Shown: positions 1 to 13,800 of the stretch, piece after piece | How positions within the stretch are numbered: the stretch's first letter is position 1 | Layout of the letters: every line of letters begins with the position of its first letter | Assembly: GCF_900496995.4 (NCBI RefSeq) | Contig: NC_044009.1 | Location: 52,206,505-52,270,504, forward strand | Origin: Aquila chrysaetos chrysaetos | Taxonomy: Eukaryota > Chordata > Aves > Accipitriformes > Accipitridae | Direction: 5' to 3' | DNA: 64,000 bases | Notes under the pieces: model-generated | Database searches by the model: none | What the model saw: only the letters and a program-made list of their open reading frames with translations | Told to the model about the DNA's origin: nothing | Translations under genes and position numbers: made by a program

Positions 1-2391
1 TTGTAAGGAAAATAAAGAAACATCCGGAACTGCACGTTCAGCAAAAGTTTACAGATGATCTAAAAATAAAGGTGGGGCAAAAGGGAGACATTTGAGTCAA
101 TGTATGTACTGTAGAAATTTAGGGCATGATTCATTAGCCAAAAAAATCCGAACACCCTCTGTAGCTATTTTCAAGGAGGTACATGCATAATTTATGTGGA
201 ACAAGAGTGGGCTGCAATTTCCCCCACACTGCTTCTGCATAAATTACACCGGCTTGTAATTCATCACACTTCTGTTTTTCCTGCATGTAAGTGGTAACCT
301 CTCATTTAACGATCACAGAAAAGAGAGTCATTTGCAGAAGGGAAGGTGAAGTGTTTACAGGTGAAAGAATTGCAAGTTTGACACATACACGTGGTCCAGA
401 GAACTGGAAAAGGTACCATTTTCTGGTGAGAGGTTGGCCATGTGATAACTTTTCAGTTATTTCCTTTTCAATGACCACAGTTAACAACAGCATACAGAAG
501 TCTTCCTAAATCCCCAGCACTAATCTCAGAGAGGATCCAAAGCACAAGATTATGCAGAAGTTTAAAATATCAGGAGATTTGTCATGGAGGGATATAAGCT
601 GCTCAGTTACTTGTTAATGGTCTAAAGCAGAAAAATCCTTAAGTGCATTAAATGAATAAATAAAACACCTTTGCTTTGAACAAGAATAAAACCCACATGA
701 ATCCAATACACAGAATAAAAGCTCCATTACAAGCAATTTCCCAGTTGACCGAACGGAGTGCAAACTGCACAGCCGTTGCCTTGGAATACGAGCAGCATGG
801 CCTCTGTTGAGTCCACCAGCCTTTCCTCTAAGCAAAGATGGGGAAAAGAGAAAAATAACCATGTTCCAGTTGCTCAACAAGAAGCTGGGCAATAGATAGG
901 CACTAGTAAGAAATACGAAGCTTGCACCAAGACATACGCTGGGGACATCAGTAATATATTTGTACCACCACATCTGACAAGAGGACAGTGCGTTAGAAAT
1001 GAACGGAAGGAGAAACAGATGAAGATGAAGGAGAAATACTGCACAGCAGGGACACACCGTGTGCATGCTACTCTTCATACTGTTCTTCGGAAGACAAAAT
1101 CAGCCTACGTAATAGTTATTTCAGCATTTACCATGAGAAGGAAGTTCATTATAAAAATCATAAGAAGGAGGGCCTGGATATTCAGTCAAACAGATGGGTG
1201 TGCTCTGCTCGGCAATGCTTACATCATTTTTTTTCCCTTTTTTTTTTTCTTTAGTGTACTTTTCGGCTCTGAAAATCATCTCTTTGACAGCAAATGCTGT
1301 CTACCTCCTGACTACTGAATTATGGCTAAGAATAAAGCAGCCTTTTCTATTCAGTTTCCTATCCTTGAGGTTGGTGGTTGCAGGCTCTACATTAAGATTG
1401 GTAATTGATGCTTTTGCTTAAAAAAAAAGAAGGAAAAAAAAAAATTGCAAAAAGGGTAATACAAAGACAAACAGTTGTCTCTCTGTCTTTCATCTCTTTC
1501 TGCATCTTACCATTCTGCCATGCAGCCTACTGCAAGTCACACAGCTCACCCTTGGATCCTTCATGCCAGGACTGTGCCAGGACAGTATATGGCTGAAACA
1601 GGCCAGGACTCTAGGATTATTGCAATAGTTTTTTAAGAGTTATTCCATCTTCATTTTGTTTCATAACATCTCTTTCTGTGGTAAATAAGAATCTTATCCT
1701 TCACTGAGTGGTGTCCTCCCTTCAAGAGTTGAAGTCCATATGGAATAATTCATGCAAATCCTCAATGCTGCAACAGCAGCAGCACCTAATCCTCTGGGGT
1801 GTCACTCCCAGAGAAAATTACTTATGTTAATTTTACCTGGAACAAGAGACGCATGACAAGGCAAAGAGCCTGAAGCAAAACTAAATGACCATCTTCATCT
1901 GAGAAGAAAGGAGACTTCTGCTCAAACCAACACCTGGCACAATACGCCAACATGGAACCACGGCCAAGAGGGACAGACCCCAAAGGAGCGCGAGGCATTT
2001 TCATCATCCCAAGAGAGCTTCATGGGGAATCTGGATGAGTGCCTGAGAAGGCAGGCATGCAATAAAGGCACGTATTGTTTGGAGAGGGTTGATTTTGGTA
2101 AGGCTTTTGGGCCAAGTAAACCTTTCTGGAGGTTTGGTCCCTGAGTAAACTTGTCATTACCACTGAGAAAACAGAACCACATGTGCTGAAGTCAAGACTG
2201 CCAGGAAAAATGTCAGTGCCTTGCAGAAGCCTTACAAACTACATCCCAGGCCTGGAAAAATACCTTGGAAAAAAGGGAACGCCAGAGATTTGACAATGAG
2301 AATGCCCTTAAGAAAGCCCATCACATGGCAGAGAGGCAGCAGATGACTCTGGCCTTCCTGCTGTCCTCTCCCTAACTTTATAGGGAGAAAG

Positions 2392-2414
2392 AAAAAAAAA
2401 AAAAAAAAAAAAAA
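2392..2414. repeat. A23 homopolymer within a purine tract
   Basis: Run of 23 A followed by GGGACC and then more A/G-only sequence to about 2455. CACNB4 intron. Confidence 0.95.
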
Positions 2415-2766
2415 GGGACCAAAAAAAGAAAGAAAAGAGAAAGAAAATAAAGGGATGAAAACAGAGGAACCTGCTATAGTAACAGCTACCGTGGCTAGGA
2501 CATGTCTACCCTGAAGGAAAAGAGAAAATCTTCCTTCCAGAATACCTATGAACAGAGGTGAATAAAGTCATACAAGACGACAGTTATACAAGAGTCACCC
2601 ATTCTGACAAGCCGCTACTAACATTTTCAGTTCATATGCTCTTTGTTCTACAAACCGGCTAGAGACATATTCTGCCTCTTCTTTCTTAGTCTCTCCTTTT
2701 TTTCCCCTTTTCTACTTCCTCTCACCTTTTTGTGTGCCCCTGGTTTTTGTTGGGGTTGGGGGGGTG

Positions 2767-2768
<2 letters not shown>

Positions 2769-2795
<27 letters not shown>
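2769..2795. repeat. T27 homopolymer
   Basis: Run of 27 T on the plus strand, preceded by a short G-rich stretch, in the CACNB4 intron; the longest A/T run in the window. Confidence 0.95.
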
Positions 2796-2800
<5 letters not shown>

Positions 2801-5392
2801 CTCTTTATCTCTTCACATCACTTGGATAATTTGATGGCTGCCATCCTGTATACTGGGCAGCTATAATTAGCTGGGGAGCAAGTGTCATAACATGCTGAGT
2901 CTACTGTCAGTTTTAAGAGAAATACAAGATGTGACATACAGAACATGAGATAAAGAGAATAACAACATTCCTAGGAAAAAAGCAAACAAAAAAATCCCAC
3001 ATACTGTCCTTAGTCAAATTTAAATCGTTACTTAAGTAAAAATTTGTTATTTCCCCTCTTTCTACTCTTTTTGTCGTGTACAAAACTGAGTAACAAGGCA
3101 GCTGCTGAAATTCAGCGTGGAGGAACGAGAGGCACAGGGGGTGAGAAAGGAGACTGACAAGACAAGGCCAATGACCAGAGGGAGTTTTCAGAAGAGGACG
3201 AGAATGCCAACAGCAGAGTTGGAAAAGGACGGAGAAGAGAAACAAGGAGGAGACAGCACAGGAGCACTGCGAGTGAAAGCCGTGGAAGGACAGCAACTTA
3301 GCGATGGGAGGTGAAACCACCGCAGAAGAGGGATATTAGTTAAAAAAGGGTGAATGTGGCAGGAAGGAAAGCATCATGCAAAGGTCTGTTCCAGCACGTG
3401 GCAATGCCCATTTACCCGTACCTCCAGAACCTCACTTCCAAACCTGCTCAGTCCTCCCTTCATTTCACAAATACCCTTTCTACCCACCACTCAAACCGTG
3501 CTGTAACTGTGGTCCTGGCTCTCCCACCTCCTCCTCTTCTTTCACCTTCCTGATGCCTTTTTAACTCCATCTCATTCTTCATTTCTCTGTGTTTCCAACC
3601 TGACCTTTTTCTCTTAGGAAGTAGGTTACATTCAGCAGTCCTGGATTCCCTCTCCTCCTATCACAGTCCACAGAAACATGAAGACAAGCTTCATTACTGC
3701 TGCCACCCAGCACCGCCACCACTAGCTCTCCCATCTAACACCCCCAGGTCACACAGCTTATATATCCACAGCCAGCGTGTCAGAGCAGCTCCTGTTATCG
3801 CCTCGCGGGAAGGATGTTTTCTCCCCATGACCCCAGCATGTGGGGAGGGGGGAGAGGGAGGCGAAGATGCTCCTAATGGCCCAAGATGATCAAAGCCAAA
3901 ACAGGAGAAGAATATTTAAGCCACAGTTGCTACCAGGCACTTTGAAGATTAATGACTGGCTGGATGTTTAATATATCTCGGGACATTAACCCCAACCGGT
4001 CATTAGGCCCTAAGAAATTCCTAGTGCTGAGGTCATTTTTATGACTCTAACTTGAATAAAAGAGAAGGAAAAAACCTCCAACCATCAGCTTATGAACTGT
4101 CTCCTAATGGGAAAATCAGTTTCAATTGCTAAGAAGAGATCGCCCAAGGAACCAATGTCCCTCCAGGCAGAGCAGATCAGGCTGACCAGTCTATAGCAAG
4201 AACTAAGTTTGGACTAGGTTACCTTTCAGTCCTCCGCATCTTCCGTATTAAAGAAGAAACCATCCCTTTTGTGGCTCAGTGTCTATGACTAGTGCTGTGC
4301 TGCTGGCTGACCATGGAGAATCTGCCACTGGAGGGGCTCAGCAGTATCTGACCTGTCATATTAACTGGGGGAGGCAGCGGAAAGGGATCTCCATTTCTAA
4401 GCATAATCACTTCGCTTCTGCATTATTTATAGATATGTTCTTCATTTCTAAGCATGATCACAAAAATGGCTGTAACACACATAGATGCTTTAGCAGAACT
4501 TGCAGCCCAATTTCAGCAGAATTTTATTTCAACTAATTCCTAATACAAAACTTCCACTTGTGAACTTCAAGGTACATAGTGCCTTTGTCATAAAAGGTTC
4601 CCAAAACACTTCAAAAAAAATCAGAGTAGAATATTTATGTATGATGTGCATGTTGTCATCAAGAAGGTCTTGTACAGGACAAGGTACCACTAAATTCATA
4701 AGGTAGGAAGTGAAGAACATCTCTCACCACAAGAATTTGGTCAAGCAAAATCCAAATCAAGGATATAATTTGGTTGGAAAATCATAAAGTAATCTACCTT
4801 CCTCTTTGGAAAGAGACATGCAACCCTGTAGTTATCAAGGCTTACTGAAGTCACAAGTGAGGAGCTTAACTTCGGTTTTCCACCGTAACATGGTGGATGG
4901 GATTCTCCTGCTTAATAAACTCAGGGGTCTAAGGTTGTTTCAGATCACCCAGCAAATCCTGTAGGGGTGCAGCAGGGTGATGGTCTCCCACAGATGCCCA
5001 GATCCTACCTCCTACCTGCCACAGCATGCTGTCCTTGGATGCTTTTGGCCAGGAGATCCTGGGATGTCCAACGTGGGACCAGACACCAGAGCTGAGGCAA
5101 GTGAATCCCGCCTGTTGTGTCCCACCATGAAACAACTTGGCTTCCCAAAACCACGCCAGAAGTGCCACCTCCTCTTTCAGCATGCAGATGGGTGCCCTTA
5201 CAAGTCTCTCCTGCCAACGGTAACTCACGTGTAAGCTTGGTTTTAGTTCACAAGACCTGACGTATTCCCACCCAACGAGTGGTACGAGAGCAGCTCTTCA
5301 TTTGAAGTGCAAGAAACAAAACCAAAGGGCCACACGAAGCACAGTCAGCAATACTGGGAATGTCCCTAAAAGACCCGTTAGGATGTAAGCTG

Positions 5393-5440
5393 AAGGACAC
5401 ACAGAAAACCCCACAGAAGGACACACAGAAAACCCCACAG
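5393..5440. repeat. 24-bp perfect tandem duplication
   Basis: Two identical 24-bp units (5393-5416 and 5417-5440) rich in CA and CCCC, in the CACNB4 intron. Identity of the copies suggests a recent duplication. Confidence 0.9.
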
Positions 5441-7945
5441 ATGCATTTTCTTCGTGAAATGCTTATAATAATAAAGAACTAATTTTTGTCAGCATTACAC
5501 AAAGAGAATCCACTATTTTGCCAGAAAACACAGACCTCTACAACTTCAGCTGAAAGACAATTCCCCCCACAAAATAATCACCGCAGGAGGAGTGCTTCAG
5601 CAGGACACATTTCTTCCAGATCCAACGGGAATTTGATTACAGAGCTGCCCACGTGCAGCCCGCTGCTTCTTCTTCCTCCCAGAGAATAAACCACTGGAAA
5701 TCTTTCTACAGGTGAAATGTGCAAAATTAATGTAACATCACTGGGTAGAAGCTACCAGATTATCTCAATAAAAGGATTATCTTGACTTTCAAAAAACCAA
5801 GCATTTTCAGAATTCTGACCTGTAGTATTTTACTACATTATCTGAATCAGGATATAAAATTTTGCAAGGGATATCAGAATGCATTAATTGTATTAACCTA
5901 AAGAAATATTGAGACATAGGGACAGTTCCTGCTGTCTGTACATATAAACGGAAAAATGATATATTGAATAAGCTGGGAAAAAGACTAGCTAGTTAAGCAC
6001 TGAAACCATCAGTCCGGAGAATGACCGTCATAAAAATACGAATGATAGCAGAAACAGAATGCAAGTAAAACCAAATGAAGATTACAGCTAGAATATTGCT
6101 TATTCTGTGCAAGAAAAGATGTCATAACCCAGACCCAAGCAACACAAAGCTGTGAGAATCCAGTATTCAAAAGTGACTCTTACTTAAGGACATTAAATCT
6201 CTTATTTAGAACAAAAAAGGTTTTCCCCAAATCTGTGATGCTCATCGTAAAAAGTGTCAAGGAAACAGAGTGCAAAGAGGGCTTATTATTAAGAGGGAAT
6301 GTGACTGGAGTGTAACTACTAAGATGTCTTTTTACCCTAGTACCTTAAAGCATTTAACACGCTATGGCCCAGATCTCAAAAAAGACACGTGCAAGTCGCT
6401 TTGCAAAAAGCGGAAACCACAGAGATCGGTGTGGGGCCGCTCACATACAAGAAGTTACCCGTGGGAATGCCGACACCGAAACTCCCGACAGCCATACAGG
6501 ATCAGCGCCCTTTTAGATGCCGTGCGATTTGTGAAAGCTTACAAAGTCAGTTAGTGGCAAAAATACACTTTACTCATACACATCACAGAAGACTTGCAGG
6601 GGCAGAGAATTGGGGCAGGAAGGGATCTCTGTCCTTCCTCCCCATGTTTCAAGAAAGCTGCCAATTTTGATTCAAAGGATAGGGGAAGGTATGCGAGTCC
6701 TATCTATTACCCATCCCACTTTGCCCCAAAGCACCAGGGACCGCTGGAGACCTCATTACAAGCAGCCAAAAAATTAATACAACAGACAAGAGACACGTTG
6801 TTATGCAGACTTTCTAAACACATTTCTGACATCTTTTCTCAACTGTCAAATTATCTGACATTGATTATCAAAATCACCTTCTGATTGTTTTTATTACATT
6901 TGACTGTTAGCCAAAAACTGTCTTTAACAGCGCAGCTTTTTAACATGGCAAGTGGCTGAAAAAGTTCCCATCTAAATTTTATTTTACTGGAGCTCTGCTT
7001 TATTATTTTTCAAAGCAGAATTTTGAAGATTATACACATCAGGCTTTCTCATATAACCCTGAAACCAACAGAAAGGAGTTAAGAAGCTATTTTTTCCAAC
7101 TCTGTGGGTCACCCCAAGACATAAGGATTTTAGGAAAAAGCTATTTCTGTCTCTACCATATTCTTTTCAAAGCAACAGAACATATTTTAGCAAACACAGG
7201 TTTGGAGTCCCGTGTAATCATCTCTGCTTCCTCCATATTCAGCACAGACAATCGCCTCGAGATTGCATTTGACACAATCCATTGGTGTCCATAGAAACTG
7301 CATGAGAGCAAACGCAGGCAGAGCCCGTGCGTGGCTTGAGCTCCCGAAATGTGCTAAAATGGCTCTAGCGTGTGGCGTTGCACTATAATCACACAACTGG
7401 AGTTTTGCACATTCTGTTACCGTACAGTAAAAACATACTGGTAAGACTGTGAGAAGGTGGCAGGTGATGGGAGGTGGGAGCGGAGCTGCCCAGGGCGCTC
7501 GAGCCCCGGATTTAACACAGGGTTCATCAAGTCACATCGCACTTCTGCCTCCAGTCTTCCCATTACAGAAAGGGGGACAGTAGGAGCACCTTGCATTTAT
7601 GCCGCTGTATGCTGTGCACATTTGTAAAGATTTTTTTTAAATGGTTACCTATTAAATATTATGCATTTGGTATTATGCTAGTATTCTAAGTGTTACTGTA
7701 ATCATGTAAATATTTCATTGTAATAATATTGCATGAATAAAGAGAATTAATTTTATAGGTCACACTAGAAAAATACATTTAAACAAACACCCACAGTATG
7801 TACAAAGAGACAGACAACTCCCAAATACAAAAAATTTTGGATGAGGAATAGCCAAATCCTATTTTTTATTCGTACCTACGCTGCTTATGCTATTAATATC
7901 TGACTTCTCTTTTGTGACTTTAGGCTATTTTAAAAACGAAACCTT

Positions 7946-7959
7946 GTTACCATGGAGAC
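7946..7959. promoter_or_regulatory. RFX-like X-box in the CACNB4 intron
   Basis: GTTACCATGGAGAC keeps one good half-site (GTTACC) and the central ATGG of the RFX consensus, with a degenerate second half. Weaker than the intron 12 site. Confidence 0.35.
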
Positions 7960-8340
7960 AATAAGCCGGTCAGCACATCTGCTGAAGAGTAGGACATAAA
8001 ATTTTTAAAGTGAGAATTTCAAAGGCTCAGACTTTTATGAATCCACGCCAATGACTCCATCAAATACGCATAAGGGATCCTGTTAATTTAGTTAGCTGTC
8101 ACCTACCAGATTTCTGACAATCTTATTAGCTCTTATTGTGCACCAGTACCCACTAGCAGAGACTGCAGCACTACGAGCACTGGCACGCTGAGGAGATGAA
8201 TCATGTTCCACTTCCACGTGCTGCACTGGCCACGCTCGTGGAGTGGTGAGGACAACAGCTTATTATGAATATAATCCAGTGAACCTGCCTGAAAGGTTGA
8301 CAGATGGCTCCAAGCAAAAACAAAAAAACAACTGGGGGAC

Positions 8341-8359
8341 TTTTTTTTTTTTTTTTTTT
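8341..8359. repeat. T19 homopolymer
   Basis: Run of 19 T followed by AAAAAA, in the CACNB4 intron. Confidence 0.95.
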
Positions 8360-10800
8360 AAAAAAGAATGCAATCATGATCATTATTTGCTTGCAAACAG
8401 ACACACCAAAAAAAATCTTTTACCTTTTCTAACGGAACACTAAGTGGGGACATAATTTGAGATTCAATTAGTACATTAAGAAACATTCAATTAAGCTTCC
8501 TGGTGACACAGAGATACACAGCTACACTCGCTCTCCAGATGAAGAAACAAAACTCGCAGAAGTCTGCTGGCTTCTTCACGGTCAGATGAAGTGATGGCAG
8601 AATTAAGGAGAGAAGCCAACTTTTCTACTCTTTGTTCTATAACAAAAAAATCCGTTTAAGTTTCCTTCTACTGTTATTTCAACCTTGTGAAGCTTGTCCC
8701 CGACCCACCTCCTCCTTCCAACCGTGCAAGGAGAAACCCCACCAAGGCAGGATTTTGGGGTACCTGGGATCAAAGCAACACCGTTGGATAGGACAAGGCA
8801 GCTCTCAGGAAGGCAGATGTGTACATGTACGTGTGACAGCCGCATGCCACCAGCTGTTACCAACAGGGAAGCCGAGAACGGGGGACACGCTCCAAGTCCA
8901 TCAGCCTCTCAAGCCATATCAGAAGACAACTCGGGAAAAGCCATCGGCTTTGTATCCCATGACGCTGACTTAATCCACATAGGCAGCATCCCGTAGGAAG
9001 TTACGGAGAGATGTCATCTAGAAGTCATCTAACCATTGGGCTCACCGGTGCTGAAGCTGCTCAGATATAGCAACCTCCATCACTGAAACACGCGCAGCAG
9101 TAGCAAAGCGTGGTTCTGCTTGACAGCCTTCATCGTTTCAGTATTTCTCCCAATCACCATCGTCATTATGAGCCTCACCAAGGGTCAGAACAGACCTTCC
9201 CTTTCAAACCTAGCTGGGTCCATTCGTTGGACAGTCTCTCTCCAGCTGGCAGGAGACAACTCCAGGAAAGCTCTCCAACCCGTCGCAGGCAAATCCCGCG
9301 GTGGTGGCTCGGATTGTCCCAGTGCCAGGCTGCACCGCTCAGGACTGCCCACGGGCTCCTTCAGGGATCCAGGCACAGCCCCTGCCTAGCACACAGCCTA
9401 CGCAGACACAAGGGATGGCCTCATCTCTGCCCTCCAGAAGGAGGCCATCTTCAGAAGTCACCTCTGTGATTTGGAAATGAAATTCAGGCCGCGATAACAC
9501 TGGTGGAATACAGCAACTTCTCCCGAAGCTCATAGGACCTTTTGCAAACTTACTCCATGGTGCTGTACGCAAGAGGAAACTGCAAACCAGCCTGAAAGTC
9601 AAATGGCTGTTGGGATACTACAGCAAGATGCTCCGAGGACCTTTATTGCAGTTCAAGCACGCCTGCCTTTACCTTATTGATTTAACCTAAATATGTAGAT
9701 TTACAAAGTAAATTGGTCTTAAGCACAGTTTAACTTGAGAGATGCAACTGCTGTATGAGCTAAGTACATTGATTTAAGAAGAAAGGCGAGTTAAAACAAT
9801 GTCACTCTGCTGTGCAGACAAGGCTTATGTTCTTTGGAGAAAGGGCTGAATCTTTTATTCACCTGTCAAATGCTTTAACAGTTTCTAAACGCTGTATAGA
9901 GAAAAATAATGATCCAGTCCTGTGTCTAAGGAATAATCATATTCTATGACAGTAAGTTATATTTTAGAAATTAATGACTCATCGTAGAATTGAGCTCATC
10001 CTGGTAAATTACTGAAATTCTAATCTGCTCGTTTGCAGATATGTATTTTATCAATCTAACCCGCATTTGATTTTGAGGAATGCCTGGTTCATTGCATACC
10101 CAGGTTGGAATGGACCACACTACTTGGCATCATCCACCTCCTGCGTACCAGAAAACCTGTATTACCAAAGACCAAAGTCTCAAGGTCATCAACTGAGGTC
10201 TCATCTCGTTCTGAGGAAAATTATTTTAAGACCAAAAAAATGCAGAATTGAAGGAAGAAATCAAATGCACATTAAAAAGTTTGTTAAGAAATAGTCACTG
10301 AGGCTGCCTACATACATCACTGTCGAGCAAAGACCAAATGTCGATTCCCCCTTAATTCAGGTCATTACTTTACAGGACAGTCAGCAAAAAACATCAACTA
10401 CAAAACTCAAACCCGTACTTCAGGCCATGCATTGCTCTTGAAAACATCGGTGTACTTAATTAAGCTAACATCTGCCAGAGCCAATGAGTGACCTTGTCTG
10501 CTTTGCATCTGTGAAGGCACACCTGAGATGGCAACTGGGCAGCTCGATGTCCCATGTGCCAAGGGAAAGGTTTTCAGACTTTTTAAATGACAAACAAAAC
10601 TCAGACACCCTTAAAGCTGCCCAAAACTGATCTACAACTATTTTGCTTGACTAAACAAGAAGATACCTGAATGTAGATGCCAACGTCCAGCTAGAGTACC
10701 CTGCTTGGTCCTGCAGGGAGGACACCACAATCCCATCTCCACATACACAAAAATCCTCATCTGAAAACAAGGCTACAAAACTTTTTTGCAAGATGTTGCC

Positions 10801-10819
10801 TTTTTTTTTTTTTTTTTTT
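10801..10819. repeat. T19 homopolymer
   Basis: Run of 19 T in the CACNB4 intron. Confidence 0.95.
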
Positions 10820-13800
10820 GTCATAATGTCACTTTTAAAAATGTTGTTACACAGCTTGAGAGCTGGTCTAGTAACAGAAAATGCTGGTTTTCTTTTCCTC
10901 AGTAATACGTAGGAAAAATGATATTTAAAAGAGGGAAGCACAAGCATTGCCAGAGCTGCAACACTAGGTGTAACTATGTCTTGAAAGAAAATTGACTTTA
11001 CCTTCAACTCTGTCTAAATGTGAGCAGCAAAAAACTTCCAGAAATAAACTGCATTTCTAACTGTAATTTTATATAAAGTTAAACGTGCTTGGATTGAATG
11101 GGTACACTCGGTGGCTTTACTTGAAGTCTCTGGCATGAGCTGGAAAGGATTTCCACTGATTACTATGAGTGTTTCAAGAAGATTTTATTACAAGGCCCTG
11201 CTGATACTGAAGATCAGATAACTCTGTATTTCACTTCAAGCATGTAAGTTATAGTAACATTACAGAGTGAGGCAGTCCAGCACACAAGCAGGCAAGTAAC
11301 AGCCCCGTTAGGGACCAAACCATCAGTCCATGACCTGACTGCAATTCTGGTTACGTCTTCAGAAGTGGAGCTACTTGACGCCTTTTCAAGAAGGACCACC
11401 TCATGAAAGTTAATTGCAAAAAACTTTCTTTAAATGAGGAAGGGCATGCTGAAGAGAGACCTAGAATAAGGAGACGTTCAATCGCACCTGCACTAAGGGC
11501 TGCAGTTTGGTCAACACAAAGCAAAACGTATAAACATTTCACGCACCCCTGGTCAGAGCAGGCAGACGGGCATCGCCGCGAGGAGACACGCAGCCAAGCT
11601 GAGGAGTGAGGCAGAGAAGGAAGAGGAAGGGAGGCTGAAATTCCACCTCCAGCATGCCAGGATCCCTGCTCAGACCTTTGCCAACCCACCCCCAAGCGTA
11701 AAAGTCCCTCTCTCAGATGCTGACCTTCCCCTGGGGGTCCCCAGTCCTGCTATGCAGATGGAGCCATTTATCGCGTGTTGTTTTCCCTCCCCAAATCGTA
11801 TTAGCATATGCATAAAAGGTTTTAATGACTTCTGGCACACATACCTATAGCTGCAGCCCCAGCCCCGCCAACTCACCTGGGACCACCCGCAGTAAAGAGC
11901 AGCCACCGTGGCGCTTTCTTTTGACAAGAAGTGATGCCCTAACACAACCTTTGGGTGACTTGTTCTTCACAGGTCACTTAACTTTTCTTAGTGAAATAAA
12001 TTCCATTAAAAATCACAGGCAATAAAACCGATGCCCCCGGAAGTCAAAGGAAAAGAAAAATTGCATATACTCGTAAATCACACCACGTCAAAATAAGTGG
12101 TGGAAACACAAGATCTTCCAGAAAAACAACAATGAATTATTATGACAGCATTTTGTGAAATTATAAGCATATGTTTTCAGCTGACCTACTTATTGTCTTA
12201 TAATTGACTTCTGTCCCTTAAGGGGGTTCTTAAATATAATTGAGCAGCACCTGCCACGTAAGAGGAACAATTTTGTACACCCATTCCTTGCTCAAATACC
12301 ACACTTAACAGCTTCAGTGCCAGGTTTACTCACAGCCTTGGCCGTGCCACTGGAGACAGAGGTGCCCATCCAACAACCTGGGAACCTCCCGCACACCAGG
12401 TCACTCTAGGACACGAGTGATCTTACTGCATAGGTCCTTTTTTTTGTTGGGTTTTTTTTTTTTTCTTTCTTATACCAGCCCATTGATTTTCAGCACATAC
12501 CTACCTGTTCCTGCTCATACATCATTTCATCCATGTCTTCTAGTGCAGCATTTCCCACAGCAAGAGGCAGTTTTGGGCACTACCAGCTTCCCATGCTGGT
12601 GATGCTGGAATTGGTAGCTCTGACCTTGCTGACGCACACATGGGACTCGGTGCAATAGACCGTCTTTGCTTATCACCATGCGGTGTTGACAAACATGTGA
12701 ATTCAAAAGCTTGTCCAAATGTTATTCCCTTATTAAATTAGATTGACTTTCAATGGATTGAAACCGAAAATTAAATGCAACATAATGAGAAGTCAAGTAA
12801 AGGGTTCAAATCTGGGGGACCTGCACCTCTCCTGACACAAAAGGAAACCAATGATAAAATTTCCGTTGGTACTTTGGACTTGGGCAAGAAGCCGGTGCAC
12901 AATTCTTAACACGTACAAGATTTTGGGACGTGTATTGTAAATCTTACTGACAGAATTTCTGTTTTTTTTAAAATATACCTACAACCACCACAATGTTACT
13001 TGAAGTTAATCCCTGCTATTAGGACTTTTCTTTTTCCCCACTTACACTTCTAAAGCCCTATTACTATTAGGGAAAACTTCACAGCAGGAGGAGAGGACAG
13101 CAACACTGGGCACCCAGGACTGCTCTGCATCTGCAGAGCCAAAGTCCCCTGTTCTCAAAGAAGAACCACTAACTGCAAAGGTTGAGAAAACTGTCTCATT
13201 CTAGTACTAAAGGAGCAGCAGAAACACCGTTGTGCAATGGAAACATTGGAGCTGAATCACCCCATGGCAAGGAACATCACACGAAGCCCATGGGAAGGAG
13301 CAGGGAGACCCGCGCCCTGGCACGTCTCCAGCTCAGCCCCACCACACTCTCCCCCAGCAACGGCTGGAGGAAGGCAATCCCAGAGTTCTTTTTATTGCTC
13401 AGCTCACAAAATTCAAATGAGATCTTCTCACCAATCTCCTGACGAGAGCTACCGCAGTTGCCTGTTTAAAAGGTCTCAACGTAGTCACCTCAGAAAGCGA
13501 CAGCAATTCGTCTGCTGCCTTCTCATTTGGGATAAGCAAGTTCTGATATGGATCAATTCGTTTTGCTGCATATTACACAGAGCCGAAATTATATTGATGT
13601 GGTAGCTTCAGCCAACACAGCATTGTCCTCTGCCAGGGCAGAGCAGACAGATGCTGGTGCAGAAAGAGTCCCGGTGCTGACACCGGTGTGGATACACTGC
13701 TGGGACCCCTCGGCTGTCGTACGGCAGGACTGGCGGGTCTGCAACCGTGATGGAAGGAAAAACATCCCACCACCCCATTTTCCTATTATTATTTGCCAGT

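Noticed and set aside
6366-6380. Words like GGCCCAGATCTCAA, resembling ends of reptilian palindromic MITEs
   Set aside because: The match is about 15 bases with no inverted partner nearby; too short to call an element.
9047-9055. REST/NRSF half-site (TTCAGCACC on the minus strand) in the neuronal CACNB4 gene
   Set aside because: Only the left half is present; the right half of the RE1 consensus is degenerate. A 9-bp half-site is expected about once per window by chance.
12803-12812. tRNA/SINE B-box-like word GGTTCAAATC
   Set aside because: No matching A-box or acceptor stem around it, so not a tRNA gene or tRNA-derived SINE.
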